From VAZQ01 sp963817135 (GTDB lineage: Bacteria; Pseudomonadota; Alphaproteobacteria; Rhizobiales; Xanthobacteraceae), in contig CAWFNG010000019.1 of assembly GCA_963817135.1 (NCBI GenBank), forward strand, positions 186,001 to 250,000: a stretch of DNA of 64,000 nt, read 5' to 3'. Under the pieces are notes generated by a model. That model was not told the DNA's origin. It ran no database searches and saw only the letters and a program-made list of their open reading frames with translations. The position numbers were made by a program, and so were the translations under genes. Below, piece by piece: positions 17,282 to 27,586 of the stretch. Numbering within the stretch: position 1 is the stretch's first letter; each line of letters starts with the position of its first letter.

Positions 17282-20200
17282 ATGACCCATCAAGACCGGA
17301 CTGACGAGCCGATCGCTCTCATTGGCATCGGCTGTTTGTTTGCAAACGGAATTGATTCTGTTGGCGCTCTGTGGCGTTTTTTGTTAGAGGGCGGAGAAGC
17401 GATCAGCGAAGTCCCCGCAGACCACTGGAACGTCTCAGCGATCTTCGATCCGAACCCGGCAGCGGAAGGCAAGACGTACTCGCGCCATGGAGGATTTCTC
17501 CAGGACCAAGCGGGATTCGATGCAAACTTCTTTGGCATATCGCCGCGCGAGGCGGCGACGATGGACCCGCAACAGCGGCTGTTGCTCGAAGTCGCCTGGC
17601 GCGCGATCGAAGACGCAGGCCTCCCCTCCGACCGCTTGGCCGGATCGCGAACGGGCGTCTATGTCGGCATTTCGAACGTCGATTACAACGTCATTCAGAA
17701 GCTTAGCCGGCGCCTGATCGACGTCCATTCGATTACCGGTGGTGCGCTGAGCATCGCGGCAAATCGATTGTCTCACCGCTTCGATCTGCGCGGGCCAAGT
17801 CTTGCAATCGATACCGCTTGCTCCTCATCGCTGGTCGCGCTCGATGCCGCTCGAACCGCGCTTGTGTCCCGGGAGTGCGATTTGGCGCTGGTCGGCGGCG
17901 TCAACCTGGTCATTACGCCGGAAACCACGATGAGCTTCAGCCGAGCATCGATGCTTTCGCCCGATGGCAGGTGCAAGGCTTTTGCCGCCGAGGCCAATGG
18001 ATATGTGCGTGGAGAAGGGGCGGCCGTCGTTCTTCTAAAACGCCTGTCGGACGCAAAGAACGATCGTATCCACGCGTTGATCACCGGCACGTTGGTCAAC
18101 CAGGACGGCCACACCTCGACCATGACGGTGCCGAGTCGCGATGCGCAAATCGCGATGCTGCGCGGTGCATGCGCGCGGGCAGGTGTCGATCCGCAACAAA
18201 TAGCATATGTCGAAGCGCATGGTACCGGCACCGCCGTCGGCGATCCAATCGAGGCGGAGGCGATAGGCACCGCGTTCGGAACGGGACGACCGGCCGAAGC
18301 TCCGTGCCTGATCGGCTCGATCAAAACCAACATTGGCCATTTGGAGCCCGCGGCAGGAATTGCCGGACTGATCAAGGCCGTGCTCTGCGTGCAGCGCGGC
18401 GAAATTCCCGCGAAGTCTTCACTGCGCAAATCCCAACCCGAACATTCCTTTCGCTGAGCTCGGAATCCGCGTTGCCAGCGAGCGGCAGCCATGGCCGCGG
18501 CGATCGAATCCGCGGCTCGCAGCCGTCAACTCGTTCGGTTTCGGAGGTACCAACGCCTGCGCGATCGTTCAGGAAGCGCCGCGGCTAAGACGGTCTGCGA
18601 GGCGCACCAAAAATGAGGAGCCGGTTCTGCTTCCCATTTCCGCCGCGAGCAACAAAGCGCTCGCCGCGATGTGCGGGCGGCTTGCCGACGTGCTCGATGC
18701 AGGCGAGGCATCGCTTTCCGATGTGGCGTGGACGCTTGCTCTTCGCCGTACGCACCTCGACCATCGCATGGTCGCGCCCGCGTGCACGGCCGCCGCGGCT
18801 TCCGAACGGCTGCGCGCTGCTGCGGCTGGAACAGCACCGGCTGACATCGTCTCCGGTCGGCGTGTGAATAACCCGCGCATCGCCTTCGTGTTCACTGGGC
18901 AGGGGTCCCAGTGGTGGGGAATGGCGAGAAATCTTTTGAAGAGCGACAAGACCTTCAGCCGCGTCGTGCGCGAATGCGACCAGGCGTTCTCTGCGCGTTC
19001 GGGCTGGTCGTTGTTAAAGGAGATGACCGTACCGCAATCCCGCTCTCGCATCGATCGAACCGTCGTCGCCCAGCCTGCTCTATTCGCGCTGCAGGCAGGA
19101 CTGGCGGCGCGTCTTGCAGAGTGGGGGATCAAGCCCGATGCCGTGATCGGGCACAGCATTGGCGAGATCGGCGCGGCTTTCGTCGCAGGTGCGCTGTCGC
19201 TCGAGCAGGCCATGGAGTGCGTCTACCACCGCAGCGTCCTGCAGGAGCGCGCGCGCACACAGGGTGCGATGGCGGCCCTTGGAATGTCTGCTGCCGCCGC
19301 GCAAGAGGTGTTGGAGGAGTATCCCGAGATCGAGATTGCGGCAATCAATGCCCCTAAGCTTGTCACAATCGCGGGCCGACACGCTGTCCTGAAAGAGTTC
19401 GTGGAACATATGGGCGTCCACAAGCCCGAAGTGTTTTGCGAGCAGCTGCGCGTCGATTACGCATTTCACAGCCGCCAAATGGACCCGTTTGTGGATGGGC
19501 TGCGCACCAATCTCGCAACTCTCGACCCATCCGCACCGCAAATCCCGATGTTTTCGACGGTCACCGGTGAGCTGGTTGGCCTGCGCGAGCTCGACGGCGA
19601 CTATTGGGCCCGCAATATGCGACAGCCGGTATTGTTCGCGGGTGCTGTCGAAGCTGCGGTTGCGGCTGAGTTCGACACCTTCGTTGAGCTCGGGCCGCAT
19701 CCCGTATTGTCGGGCATGCTGCGCGCAACCTTTGCGAAACCGGGGCGCGATACCGTCGCGCTCGGCACGCTCAAGCGAGAGGAGCCGGACGAAAAGTCTT
19801 TGGCCGTCGCGTTCTCGCGCCTGCACGTACGCGGAGTTCGCGTCGACTGGAGCGCAAAGGCTCCGAAGAAGGGGACATTCGTCGAGTTGCCAGGATACCC
19901 ATGGCAAAAGCAGGCTTTCTGGAGAGAGTCGGAGGAGTCGCTGTCAGCGCGGCTCGACGGCCCCGCGCATCCCCTGCTCGGCAGGCCCCTGAAATCCGCA
20001 AACCACCTTTGGCAAGCCGACGTGGGTCATGCGATGCCGCGCTATCTTGTGGATCATCGCATCGGCGGCGACATCGTATTCCCGGCGGCCGGGTATGTGG
20101 AGCTGTTGCTGGCTGCGGCAAAGGAGCTCCTGGGAAATCATCCCTGGGAGATCGAGTCGATAACGTTCGATGAAGCGCTGATACTGGAGCCGCAAAACTC

Positions 20201-23200
20201 CGTTATCATTGAAACTTCCGCGGATGGTCGCGGCTTCATCAAAATCTTGAGCTGCGCGCGCGGCGAAAAGGGGACATGGACCCAACGCGCAAGCGGGTTA
20301 GCTCGGCGCTGGCTCGGAACGATTCCGAGCCGGCCGCAGTGGCTCACGGCAAACGAGCCGGCCGTTTGCGTCGAAGGCGCGATCTTCTACGAGCACCTGA
20401 CCAGAGAAGGGCATCAATACGGCCCTGCATTCCAAGGTATTCGCCGCCTTTCGCGCGACAACAACAACGTGCTGGGCGAGATAGAGCTGCCGAAATTGGT
20501 GGATCCGACCCAGTATCTCATGCATCCGGCGCTTCTCGACACGTGCTTTCAACTTCTGCGCGGATTTGCGGATTTTGATCGACCTCCGTCCGCCGGGTCC
20601 GTCATCTTTCCCGTCGGGATCGAGCGTCTGCGATGGTATCGGCCGCCCACCAATGCGCTGCGCTGTCGTGCGAGCGGCGTGAACGAGACCGAGGACGAGG
20701 TTTTCGCTGATTTGACCATCGTCGATCAAAACGGCGAGACCGTTGCCGAGATCGACGGGTTCCGGTGCAGGCGATTGCAATACGCGGCGAAGTCGGAACC
20801 GGCATCCGGAGCGGCGCTCTATTGCGAGCAGTGGCAGCGGCTGCCCTCGATAGCACCGCAGCCGCAAGATGATGATGCATCCTCGCGCTGCTGGCTCATT
20901 CTGGCGGACCATGCCGGGCTCGGCGACAAAACCGCACAGCTGCTCCTGGAACGAGATCAACAAACCATCATCGCCTATTTCGGCAATTGGACGCGCGAGA
21001 TCGCGCCGGACCGTTACGAGCTTTCACCGGACAGCGCGGATTTCAAGACTATCATGGAGGGGCGCGGCATCACGGATATTGTGCACGCGTGGGTGCTCGA
21101 TTGCGTCGCAAAGCCCAGCTCTGCCGGCTCCATCGCAACGATGCATGACTGCGGCGCCTGGGCTTTGATCGCGCTTGCCCAGGCCCTGCACGAGCTTGAG
21201 ATTGCGCCTCGGCTCCGGATCGTGACTTCCGGATCGATCTGCCCGGATGAAAGAGCCGAGCCCATGATGCAATCCGTCCCTCAAGCGGACCTTATCGGCG
21301 CGGCCCGAACGCTTGCCAACGAGATGGCGGAGCTGCATCCGCAGGTGATCGACCTCGATCCCGCTCATATCTGCGCGGATTCACTCGTGACCGAGCTCCT
21401 GAGCACAAGCCCTGAAACCGAAGTAGCATGGCGCGACGGCGCTCGCTTCGGCTGCAGGCTTGTGCGTACCACAGCTTCCGCAATGCCGCGCCGCCGGCGA
21501 CCGTGGAATCCAAAAACGCGCTCGCCCGCCTGCAAGGTTTCGATGAGCAAGCCCGGCGTGATCGACAATCTATTCCTGGCGGAAGTGCCAGTGCGTACGC
21601 CCGGGCCGAATGAGGTGGTCGTAGAGACCCACGCCGCCGGCCTCAACTTCCGCGACATCATGGCGGCAACCAATCTTCTGCCAGATGCCGCCGAAGGCAG
21701 GGCGGCTTGGCGCCACCTTGGCCTCGAGTGCTCGGGGATCGTGCAGGCTGTAGGCCCAGGCGTGAACTCCGTGCGGCTTGGCGAAAGGGTCGTTGCTCTG
21801 GGCTTCGACTGTCTTGCATCGCACGTCGTTGTGCCTGCCGAGTTGGCGATTCCTCTTCCCCAGAACATGAGTTTCGAGCACGGCGCATCGGTCCCGACCG
21901 CCTACGCAACCGCTCGCTATTCATTGGTTACGCTTGCGCGCGTGAAGAGCGGTGAGCAGGTGTTGATCCATGCGGCTACGGGCGGCGTCGGTCTCGCAGC
22001 CATCAGCATTGCCCGTTCCCTTGGAGCGAGCGTCATCGCTACCGCCGGCAATGAAGAGAAGCGCGCCTATCTGCGCTCGATTGGGATGGAGCATGTCCTC
22101 AATTCGCGAACACTTGCCTTTGTTGACGAGGTAAGGACGATCACCAATGGGCGGGGTGTCGACGTTGTTCTGAACTCGCTTTCTGGTCCTTTCCTCGAGG
22201 GCAGCCTTTCGCTTCTTGCTTCCGGAGGCCGCTTTGTCGAAATCGGCAAGCGCGACATCTATGCAAACACGCAAATCGGGCTGCGCGCGTTGCGGCAGAA
22301 CGTGTCCTTCTTCGTCGTCGATCTGGCACGGATCGCCGTCGAGCGGCCGTCCCTCCTGCGCAGCGAAATAGAGGGCGTGTTCGATGACCTCGCCTCTGGG
22401 CGCACAGCGCCCCTCCCCGCGCGGACATTCCCCCTCGGTTCGGTCGCCGACGCTTTCCGTTACATGGCGCGGGCAAACCATATCGGCAAAGTCGCAATAT
22501 CGTTCGACGACCCTTCTGCAAGCGTGGAGCAGGGCGACGAGAGCGCGCCGATTATCGATCCGGATGCGACATATTTGATCACTGGAGGAACACGCGGTCT
22601 CGGCCTGGCGATCGTTTCCTGGTTGGCGCGGCAAGGGGCGCGCTCACTGGTCCTGGTCGGCCGCTCTTCCCAGCGCACCCCCGAGGCCGAGGCCGAGATT
22701 GACGCGCTGCGCACGGCTGGCGCAAACGTCATCGTGGTGTCGGCGGATATCGCCTCGATCGAAGGTGCTCGACGCGCCGTGCAGGCGGCCAAGAGCACCC
22801 GCAAACCGCTGCGCGGCGTCTTCCACGCAGCCGGGCTCGTCCACAGCGCCATGGTGAAGGATCTCGACCGAGAGCAGGTGCGGCAGGTTTTCGCCGGCAA
22901 GGTGCTTGGCGCCTGGCATCTCCACGAGCTGACGTCCGAATTGCCCCTCGATTTCTTCGTCTGCTGCTCCTCGGCGTCCGCCGTGCTGGGTACAATCGCA
23001 CAGGCGCACTATGCCGGCGCGAACCGCGCCTTGGATGCCCTGGCCGCGTTGCGCCGCAAGAACGGCTTGCCGGGTCTGTCGATCAATTTCGGGCCTATTG
23101 CCGATGCCGGCTATCTGGTCAGCCGTCCTGAAGTGGCCGACTATCTCGCCGCCAGCGGTGTGTTGTCGATGCCGGCCGAAGCCGCTCTCGGTGCGCTCGG

Positions 23201-23675
23201 AACGATGCTGCGTCACGATCCCGGGGTCGTCATGTGCGCAGATATCAATTGGAGCCGGCTCAGCCTGGCCCTGTCTTCAATCGGCTTGGCCCCTCGCACT
23301 GCCACACTGGCGCGATCACGCACGAGCAACGGCGGGGTGCGCGGGCAGCTTGCCGCTGCCCCGCCGGAGGAGCGTACCGGCATGGTCGCAGACTACCTGC
23401 GCGAGCAGGTCGGCGCGGTGCTAAAGATCGCCCCCGAATTGGTCGAGATCGATCGGCCGCTGTCGGAATTCGGCCTCGACTCCCTCACCTCGTTCGAGCT
23501 CAAGGCGCGACTCGAAGACGGGATCGGCGTCGTCCTGCCGATCGGGAAATTCTTGCAGCGGCCCACCATCAGCCATCTCGGAACGGAGATCAGTAAGCGG
23601 CTGGAGGCAGTGAGCGTGCGCGACGATCATGCTGAGCACGCGCCGCGTCACGCCATGAGCGCGGACGCGGACTGA
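17282..23675 (+). CDS. Type I polyketide synthase, KS-AT-DH-ER-KR-ACP, with one frameshift
   Basis: After removal of one base near 18407-18409 the gene encodes a 2130-aa single-module, fully reducing synthase. KS (about 12-430): Cys180 in DTACSSSLVALD, plus EAHGTGTAVGDPIEA and IKTNIGHLE. AT (535-850): FVFTGQGSQW, GHSIGEIGAAF and YAFHSRQMD, suggesting malonyl-CoA. DH (from ~896): HPLLGRPL and DHRIGGDIVFPAAG. ER (~1425-1740): VLIHAATGGVGLAAI and LNSLSG. KR (~1760-1995): YLITGGTRGLGLAIV. ACP (~2030-2105): FGLDSLTSFELKARL with the phosphopantetheine Ser. There is no thioesterase. Such enzymes can act iteratively to build saturated chains. The frameshift falls between KS and its linker: the first frame ends at SQPEHSFR, the next reads SLHCANPNPNIPFAELG. 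As read it would yield a KS-only protein, so assembly error or recent inactivation must be settled. Confidence 0.88.
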
Positions 23676-23685
23676 ACCATCGAGC

Positions 23686-24125
23686 ATGTCCCGCAAAATC
23701 GGGAACCGGCTTTGCAAAAGGGAAAGCGCAAACAAAAAGAACGACCGGGATGGCGACTACGAGCAGCTCAAGCTTGTGTTCGCGCGAGTGTGCAGCATCA
23801 CCTCAAGCTCCCGCGATGCTCTTGAAGCCGAGATTCAACGGATGAACTCCGAAACGGCCCGAACGGTGCGATTTGGCTCAACGGGTGCGATCTGCCTTCT
23901 CTTTGTCCTCTATACAGTTTGCTCCGGGCTGCTTCCCGGCGCCATTCCAGCGGCAAGGTGCTGTTCGTCACCTTCGCCCTCATTCATGGTGCCGAACGGT
24001 ACGTTGAGATCGAGTCCGCTTTACCTCTCATGGAACTCATCCAGGCCGGTTCGATTGTGAACATGGCAGATCGGATCCTTCGCTCATTTGAGAAGGCGGC
24101 GGAGCCGATGCTCATGAACGCTTAA
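23686..24125 (+). CDS. Possible small membrane protein, broken or mis-framed
   Basis: The reading begins 10 bases after the PKS stop, with a hydrophilic N-terminal part (YEQLKLVFARVCSITSSSRD) and then a membrane-like span (GAICLLFVLYTVCSGLLPGAI). After about 23945 the first frame turns into low-quality text, while another frame reads KVLFVTFALIHGAERYVEIE and continues sensibly to the stop at 24125. One missing base would join them into a protein of about 146 aa. I recognise no family. It may be the last gene of the PKS unit or a non-coding shadow. Confidence 0.3.
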
Positions 24126-24284
24126 CGAATTCGGGTCGAGGCAATCATATGACGCTAGCCGGGCCCCAGCCTCGGCGCGCTCATGGATGTGACCTTCAAC
24201 AGAGTCAGCAAGCATTGAAGCTGGCACAGCATGGAGCGGGTTCAGGGCCGTGCATCGCAGTTTTTTTGTGGCAATACCGATGCA

Positions 24285-24319
24285 GCCCTCTCCCGCAAGG
24301 GGACGCAAGGGGAGAGGGC
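24285..24319. repeat. Short REP-like palindrome
   Basis: A perfect 10-bp inverted repeat GCCCTCTCCC / GGGAGAGGGC has a 15-base GCAAGGGGACGC-type loop. Elements of this look are widespread between genes in rhizobial-type genomes. It may act as a 3' stabiliser or terminator. Confidence 0.6.
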
Positions 24320-24387
24320 ACTGGTTGCACAGTTCGCACTTGCGGCGCGTGATTGCGCGAGAAGTGCCGCCACCGCGGCGGTGCGGT

Positions 24388-24483
24388 CTACTTGATCACG
24401 TCGGCGCCGACCTTGCAGATCAGCGCGTCCTGATCGCCGGTACCGCCGCTGCAACCAACGGCGGCAATCACCTTGCCGCCGGG
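24388..24483 (-). pseudogene. C-terminal remnant of a GlcG/HbpS-family heme-binding protein
   Basis: Only about 31 codons remain: GGKVIAAVGCSGGTGDQDAL, then ICKVGADVIK and a stop. This is the conserved C-terminal strand-helix of GlcG/HbpS proteins, whose usual text is VIGAIGVSGGTGDQD. It lies in the same frame directly after the TAG stop of the 104-aa gene on the same strand, so a deletion seems to have fused the two regions. It is too short to function and has no start of its own. Confidence 0.55.
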
Positions 24484-24798
24484 CTACTGATAATGAATGG
24501 TGATGATCGCGACTTGATTGCCGGCATGGCGGTCGACAAAGCCGAGGAAAGCTTTCAGCAGCTTTCCCTCATCCTCTGAATTAGGCGAGCGGATTTTCGC
24601 GCTGATCATTTCTGCGTCTTCGCGCGCAATGCTCACTGACCCTTTGAAGCGCTTGTGGCTCCATTTTGCCGCGCGGGCGCGCGGGGGCCCTTTGCGCGAG
24701 AACGTACCGCGGCCTGCCTTGCGAATTTCGGTCTCCCGCCTGACCAGGGTATTGTAGAGGTGCGACTTTCGAAGCGGCGTAATCTCGACGAGTTTCAT
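24484..24798 (-). CDS. Conserved protein of unknown function (104 aa)
   Basis: It starts at ATG 24798 after a GGGGG-type ribosome site. The product is basic and lacks a signal peptide or membrane span. It opens KLVEITPLRKSHLYNTLVRR, has an Arg/Lys-rich middle (RKGPPRARAAKWSHKRFKG), and ends FLGFVDRHAGNQVAIITIHYQ. The basic centre suggests binding to nucleic acid or another acidic partner, but this is inference. It follows the Lrp-like gene by 22 bases on the same strand and may be co-transcribed. No function is known to me. Confidence 0.6.
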   Translation of the reverse strand: MKLVEITPLRKSHLYNTLVRRETEIRKAGRGTFSRKGPPRARAAKWSHKRFKGSVSIAREDAEMISAKIRSPNSEDEGKLLKAFLGFVDRHAGNQVAIITIHYQ

Positions 24799-24820
24799 CG
24801 TTTCCCCCTTTTGCAAGATT

Positions 24821-25057
24821 TCAAAACGCCTTGAACGTGATGATGGTGCGGGTGTCCTGAATCCCGGGAATGGTCTGTACCTTCTCATTGACGAAATGAC
24901 CGATGTCGGTCTTTTCCTCGACATAGAACTTGACCAACAAGTCGAACTCTCCTGCCGTGGAGTATATCTCGGAGGCTAGCTCCGCATCGGCAAGCTTGTT
25001 TGCCACTTCATAGGACTTGCCGAGCTGACACTTGATTTGGACGAAGAAAGGGACCAT
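24821..25057 (-). CDS. Stand-alone Lrp/AsnC ligand-binding (RAM) domain protein
   Basis: A 78-aa protein equal in length to the isolated effector-binding (RAM) domain of Lrp/AsnC regulators, without the helix-turn-helix. The text MVPFFVQIKCQLGKSYEVAN, IYSTAGEFDLLVKFYVEE and IPGIQDTRTIITFKAF follows the beta-alpha-beta-beta-alpha-beta pattern of the domain. Such proteins form small-molecule-binding oligomers and may modulate full-length Lrp proteins. The start at 25057 has GGAGGG 4 bases upstream; an upstream in-frame start at 25192 has no comparable site. It is divergent from the thiamine operon. Confidence 0.85.
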   Translation of the reverse strand: MVPFFVQIKCQLGKSYEVANKLADAELASEIYSTAGEFDLLVKFYVEEKTDIGHFVNEKVQTIPGIQDTRTIITFKAF

Positions 25058-25224
25058 GCGCCCTCCGGCGACAGTTGAGTCGATTAGCGAATCCAGCAAA
25101 ATCGCGCCCCGTTGACAAGGCTTGCCGGCAGATAAGGCTTTGTTTGCAGTTTTCGCCATCGGAAGGGATTTCCGTGATGTGCCTTGCGTCATGCGCAGGC
25201 CGCGCTTAGATTATTCCCCGCAAT

Positions 25225-25320
25225 CTCAATGGGGTGTCCGGCCGATGCGCGGCCGGGCTGAGAGGCGCCAAGCCAACCCATCGAACCTGATCCGGATCAT
25301 GCCGGCGGAGGGAGCTTGAG
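25225..25320 (+). promoter_or_regulatory. TPP (THI-box) riboswitch
   Basis: The conserved thiamine pyrophosphate aptamer is present: GGGGTG near 25231, GGGCTGAGAGGC near 25256, ACCC near 25277, and the pyrophosphate-sensor text GAACCTGATCCGG near 25283, then GCCGGCGGAGGGAG. A closing P1 helix can form between CTCAA (25225-25229) and TTGAG (25316-25320), ending right at the thiM ATG and placing the ribosome site GGAGGGAG inside the fold. When TPP is bound this should hide the ribosome site. The expected effect is translational repression of thiMED. Confidence 0.95.
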
Positions 25321-26100
25321 ATGCACGCGCCCACTCCAACATTGCCTGCGTTGCCCGATATTGCCGCCGAGATTCTTGCGCGCGTGCGCAGCCAACAGCC
25401 GCGCGTCCATTGCATCACCAATACGGTGGCGCAGAGCCTCACTGCAAATGTGCTGCTCGCAGCTGGGGCTGTGCCATCGATGACCGTCGCAGCCGACGAA
25501 ATTGCGCAATTCGTCGGGGGTGCCGATGCGCTCGTCGTCAATCTCGGCACCTTGGACAGCGAACGGCGGCAATCAATAGAGATTGCCATCGACACCGCGA
25601 GCAAGGCGGGGCGCCCCTGGCTGCTCGATCCGGTCTTTGTCGATCGCTCGCCGTCGCGCCGTGCATTTGCCGCACGCCTTGTCGGCAAGAAGCCTAGTCT
25701 TTTGCGACTCAACAGCCCGGAATTCGCAAGTCTTTCAGGCGGCGAGCCAAACGAGCAGGCGCTGGCGGCTTATGCGCGCGAACATGGCTGTATCGTCGCG
25801 CTGACCGGGGCGACCGATATCGTCTGCGACGGCGAACGCATGTTGAAGATTGCAAACGGCGATCCGCTGATGGGCAGCGTCGCCGCAATGGGTTGTGCCG
25901 GCACGGCTCTCGTCGCGGCTTTTCTTGCCGTCGAAGGCGATGCCTGGCTGGCGAGCGCTGCCGGGCTTCTGGCCTTCGCCATTGCCGGAGAATGCGCGGC
26001 AGCATCGGGGCGCGGACCCGGCAGCTTCGCCGTCGAGATCATCGATGCGCTGGCGAAGCTCGATCGCGAAAGCCTGCGCACGCGGGCAAGGCTAGTTTAG
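25321..26100 (+). CDS. thiM: Hydroxyethylthiazole kinase
   Basis: A 259-aa cytoplasmic kinase that phosphorylates 4-methyl-5-(2-hydroxyethyl)thiazole, salvaging the thiazole half of thiamine. Family text is clear: VHCITNTVAQSLTANVLLAAGA (substrate loop), DALVVNLGTLDSERR, PWLLDPVFVDRS, LLRLNSPEFASLSGG and the C-terminal MGCAGTALVAAFLAVEGD anion-hole region. The middle is usual for ThiM, though in many relatives the MGCAG position reads TGTGC. It is the first gene after the TPP riboswitch and is followed 4 bases later by thiE. Confidence 0.95.
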   Translation: MHAPTPTLPALPDIAAEILARVRSQQPRVHCITNTVAQSLTANVLLAAGAVPSMTVAADEIAQFVGGADALVVNLGTLDSERRQSIEIAIDTASKAGRPWLLDPVFVDRSPSRRAFAARLVGKKPSLLRLNSPEFASLSGGEPNEQALAAYAREHGCIVALTGATDIVCDGERMLKIANGDPLMGSVAAMGCAGTALVAAFLAVEGDAWLASAAGLLAFAIAGECAAASGRGPGSFAVEIIDALAKLDRESLRTRARLV

Positions 26101-26104
26101 CGGG

Positions 26105-26767
26105 ATGGCGCTCGATCTTCGCCTGTACGCATTGCTCGATCCCGAAAATACGGGCGGGCACAACCTTGTCGAGCTTGCGCGCCTGGTGGCGCAGGGCGGC
26201 GCAACCCTGGTCCAGCTGCGCGACAAGCACCGGCCGACGCGCGTCATGATAGAGGATGCGCGCGCCATCAAGGCGGCGCTGGCAGCTTTTGGCGTGCCGC
26301 TTGTCGTCAATGACCGCGTCGACGTTGCGCTTGCCTCAAATACCGACGGCGTGCATGTGGGACAGGACGATATGCCGGTGGGAGATGTGCGCCGCCTGCT
26401 CGGCCGCCCGGCGATTGTGGGCCTCTCCGTCAAGAGCGTGGAGCAAGCCCAGGCGGCGCCGCTCGATCTCCTCGACTATGTCGGCATCGGCGGCGTATTT
26501 GCGACCAGCTCGAAAGCGAATGCCGATGCGCCTATCGGCGTGTCTGGCCTTGGCCATATTGCCGCAACGATCCGGCGCCGATCGCCGCGATTTGCGGTGT
26601 GCGCCATTGCCGGCATCGATGCGAGTAACGCGGCCGCGACCATTGCGGCAGGTGCCGACGGCATTGCCGTGATTTCCGCGCTCTCCCGCAAGCCTGATCC
26701 ACGCCTTGCCGCGCGCGAGCTGCGCGCAGTTGTCGATGCAGCACTGGCGGAGCGGCGGCAATCATGA
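26105..26767 (+). CDS. thiE: Thiamine-phosphate synthase
   Basis: A 220-aa TIM-barrel enzyme that joins the pyrimidine pyrophosphate and thiazole phosphate to give thiamine phosphate. Visible motifs are GGATLVQLRDKHRPTR (pyrophosphate-binding region), VPLVVNDRVDVALASNTDGV, HVGQDDMPVGDVRRLLG, YVGIGGVFATSSKANAD and AGADGIAVISALSRKPDP. The start lies 4 bases after the thiM stop and the end overlaps thiD by ATGA, so thiM-thiE-thiD are one translationally coupled operon. Confidence 0.95.
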   Translation: MALDLRLYALLDPENTGGHNLVELARLVAQGGATLVQLRDKHRPTRVMIEDARAIKAALAAFGVPLVVNDRVDVALASNTDGVHVGQDDMPVGDVRRLLGRPAIVGLSVKSVEQAQAAPLDLLDYVGIGGVFATSSKANADAPIGVSGLGHIAATIRRRSPRFAVCAIAGIDASNAAATIAAGADGIAVISALSRKPDPRLAARELRAVVDAALAERRQS

Positions 26768-27558
26768 CGGTGACCGCGCTCACCATCGCCGGCTCGGATT
26801 CCTGCGCAGGCGCAGGAATACAGGCTGACCTCAAGACATTTTCGGCTTTCGGCGTTTATGGCGCCTCGGTAATCACCGCAGTCACGGCACAGAACAGCAA
26901 AGGCATCCGCGCCATTCACGCTGTGCCGGCAGAATTCGTCACCGCGCAGATCGATGCGGTGTTCGAGGATCTCGCCATCGCAGCAACCAAGATCGGGATG
27001 CTGTGGGGGAGCGAAATCATCTCGGCTGTCGCGTCAGGCCTTGCGCGCTGGCAGCAGGTGCAGGTGGTGCTCGACCCGGTGCTCATTGCGAGTTCAGGCG
27101 AGCCGCTGCTTGCGGACGAGGCGCGGGAAAGTCTCAAGCTTATGCTTGTTCCACGCGCGCGTCTCATTACTCCCAACTTGCCGGAAGCAGCCGCGCTGCT
27201 TGACCTGCCGGTTGCGAGGAACGAAGAGGAAATGCGCGAGCAAGGGGAACGGCTGCTCGCGCTTGGGCCGCAGGCGGTGCTGGTGAAAGGCGGTCATGGC
27301 AACGGCCCCGAGAGCGTCGATATCCTGGTCGAGCCGACGAGCTTTACCCGCTTCGCCGCCGAACGGGTGGCAGGCCGCAGCCGGCACGGCACCGGCTGCA
27401 CGTTGTCCTCCGCCATTGCCGCGGGCCTGGCAAAGGGACTTGGACTTCCCGAGGCGGTGGAGAACGCAAAGCGCTATCTCACGGCGGCCCTGAAACAAGC
27501 CGCCGGGGTGAAGGTCGGGGCCGGCAATGGACCGGTTCACCACCTTCACCCCAGCTAG
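26764..27558 (+). CDS. thiD: Hydroxymethylpyrimidine (phosphate) kinase
   Basis: A 264-aa ribokinase-family enzyme that makes HMP pyrophosphate in two steps. Motifs: TIAGSDSCAGAGIQADLKTFSA at the N-terminus, VLDPVLIASSGEPLL, LITPNLPEAAALL, AVLVKGGHGNG and the catalytic GRSRHGTGCTLSSAIAAGLAKG. With thiM and thiE this gives a complete salvage branch from HMP and thiazole to thiamine phosphate. No biosynthetic thiC or thiG is in the window, so the operon looks specialised for salvage. Confidence 0.95.
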   Translation: MTVTALTIAGSDSCAGAGIQADLKTFSAFGVYGASVITAVTAQNSKGIRAIHAVPAEFVTAQIDAVFEDLAIAATKIGMLWGSEIISAVASGLARWQQVQVVLDPVLIASSGEPLLADEARESLKLMLVPRARLITPNLPEAAALLDLPVARNEEEMREQGERLLALGPQAVLVKGGHGNGPESVDILVEPTSFTRFAAERVAGRSRHGTGCTLSSAIAAGLAKGLGLPEAVENAKRYLTAALKQAAGVKVGAGNGPVHHLHPS

Positions 27559-27586
27559 ATTAGTAAAGCATGCAGTGGAGGCGTCG

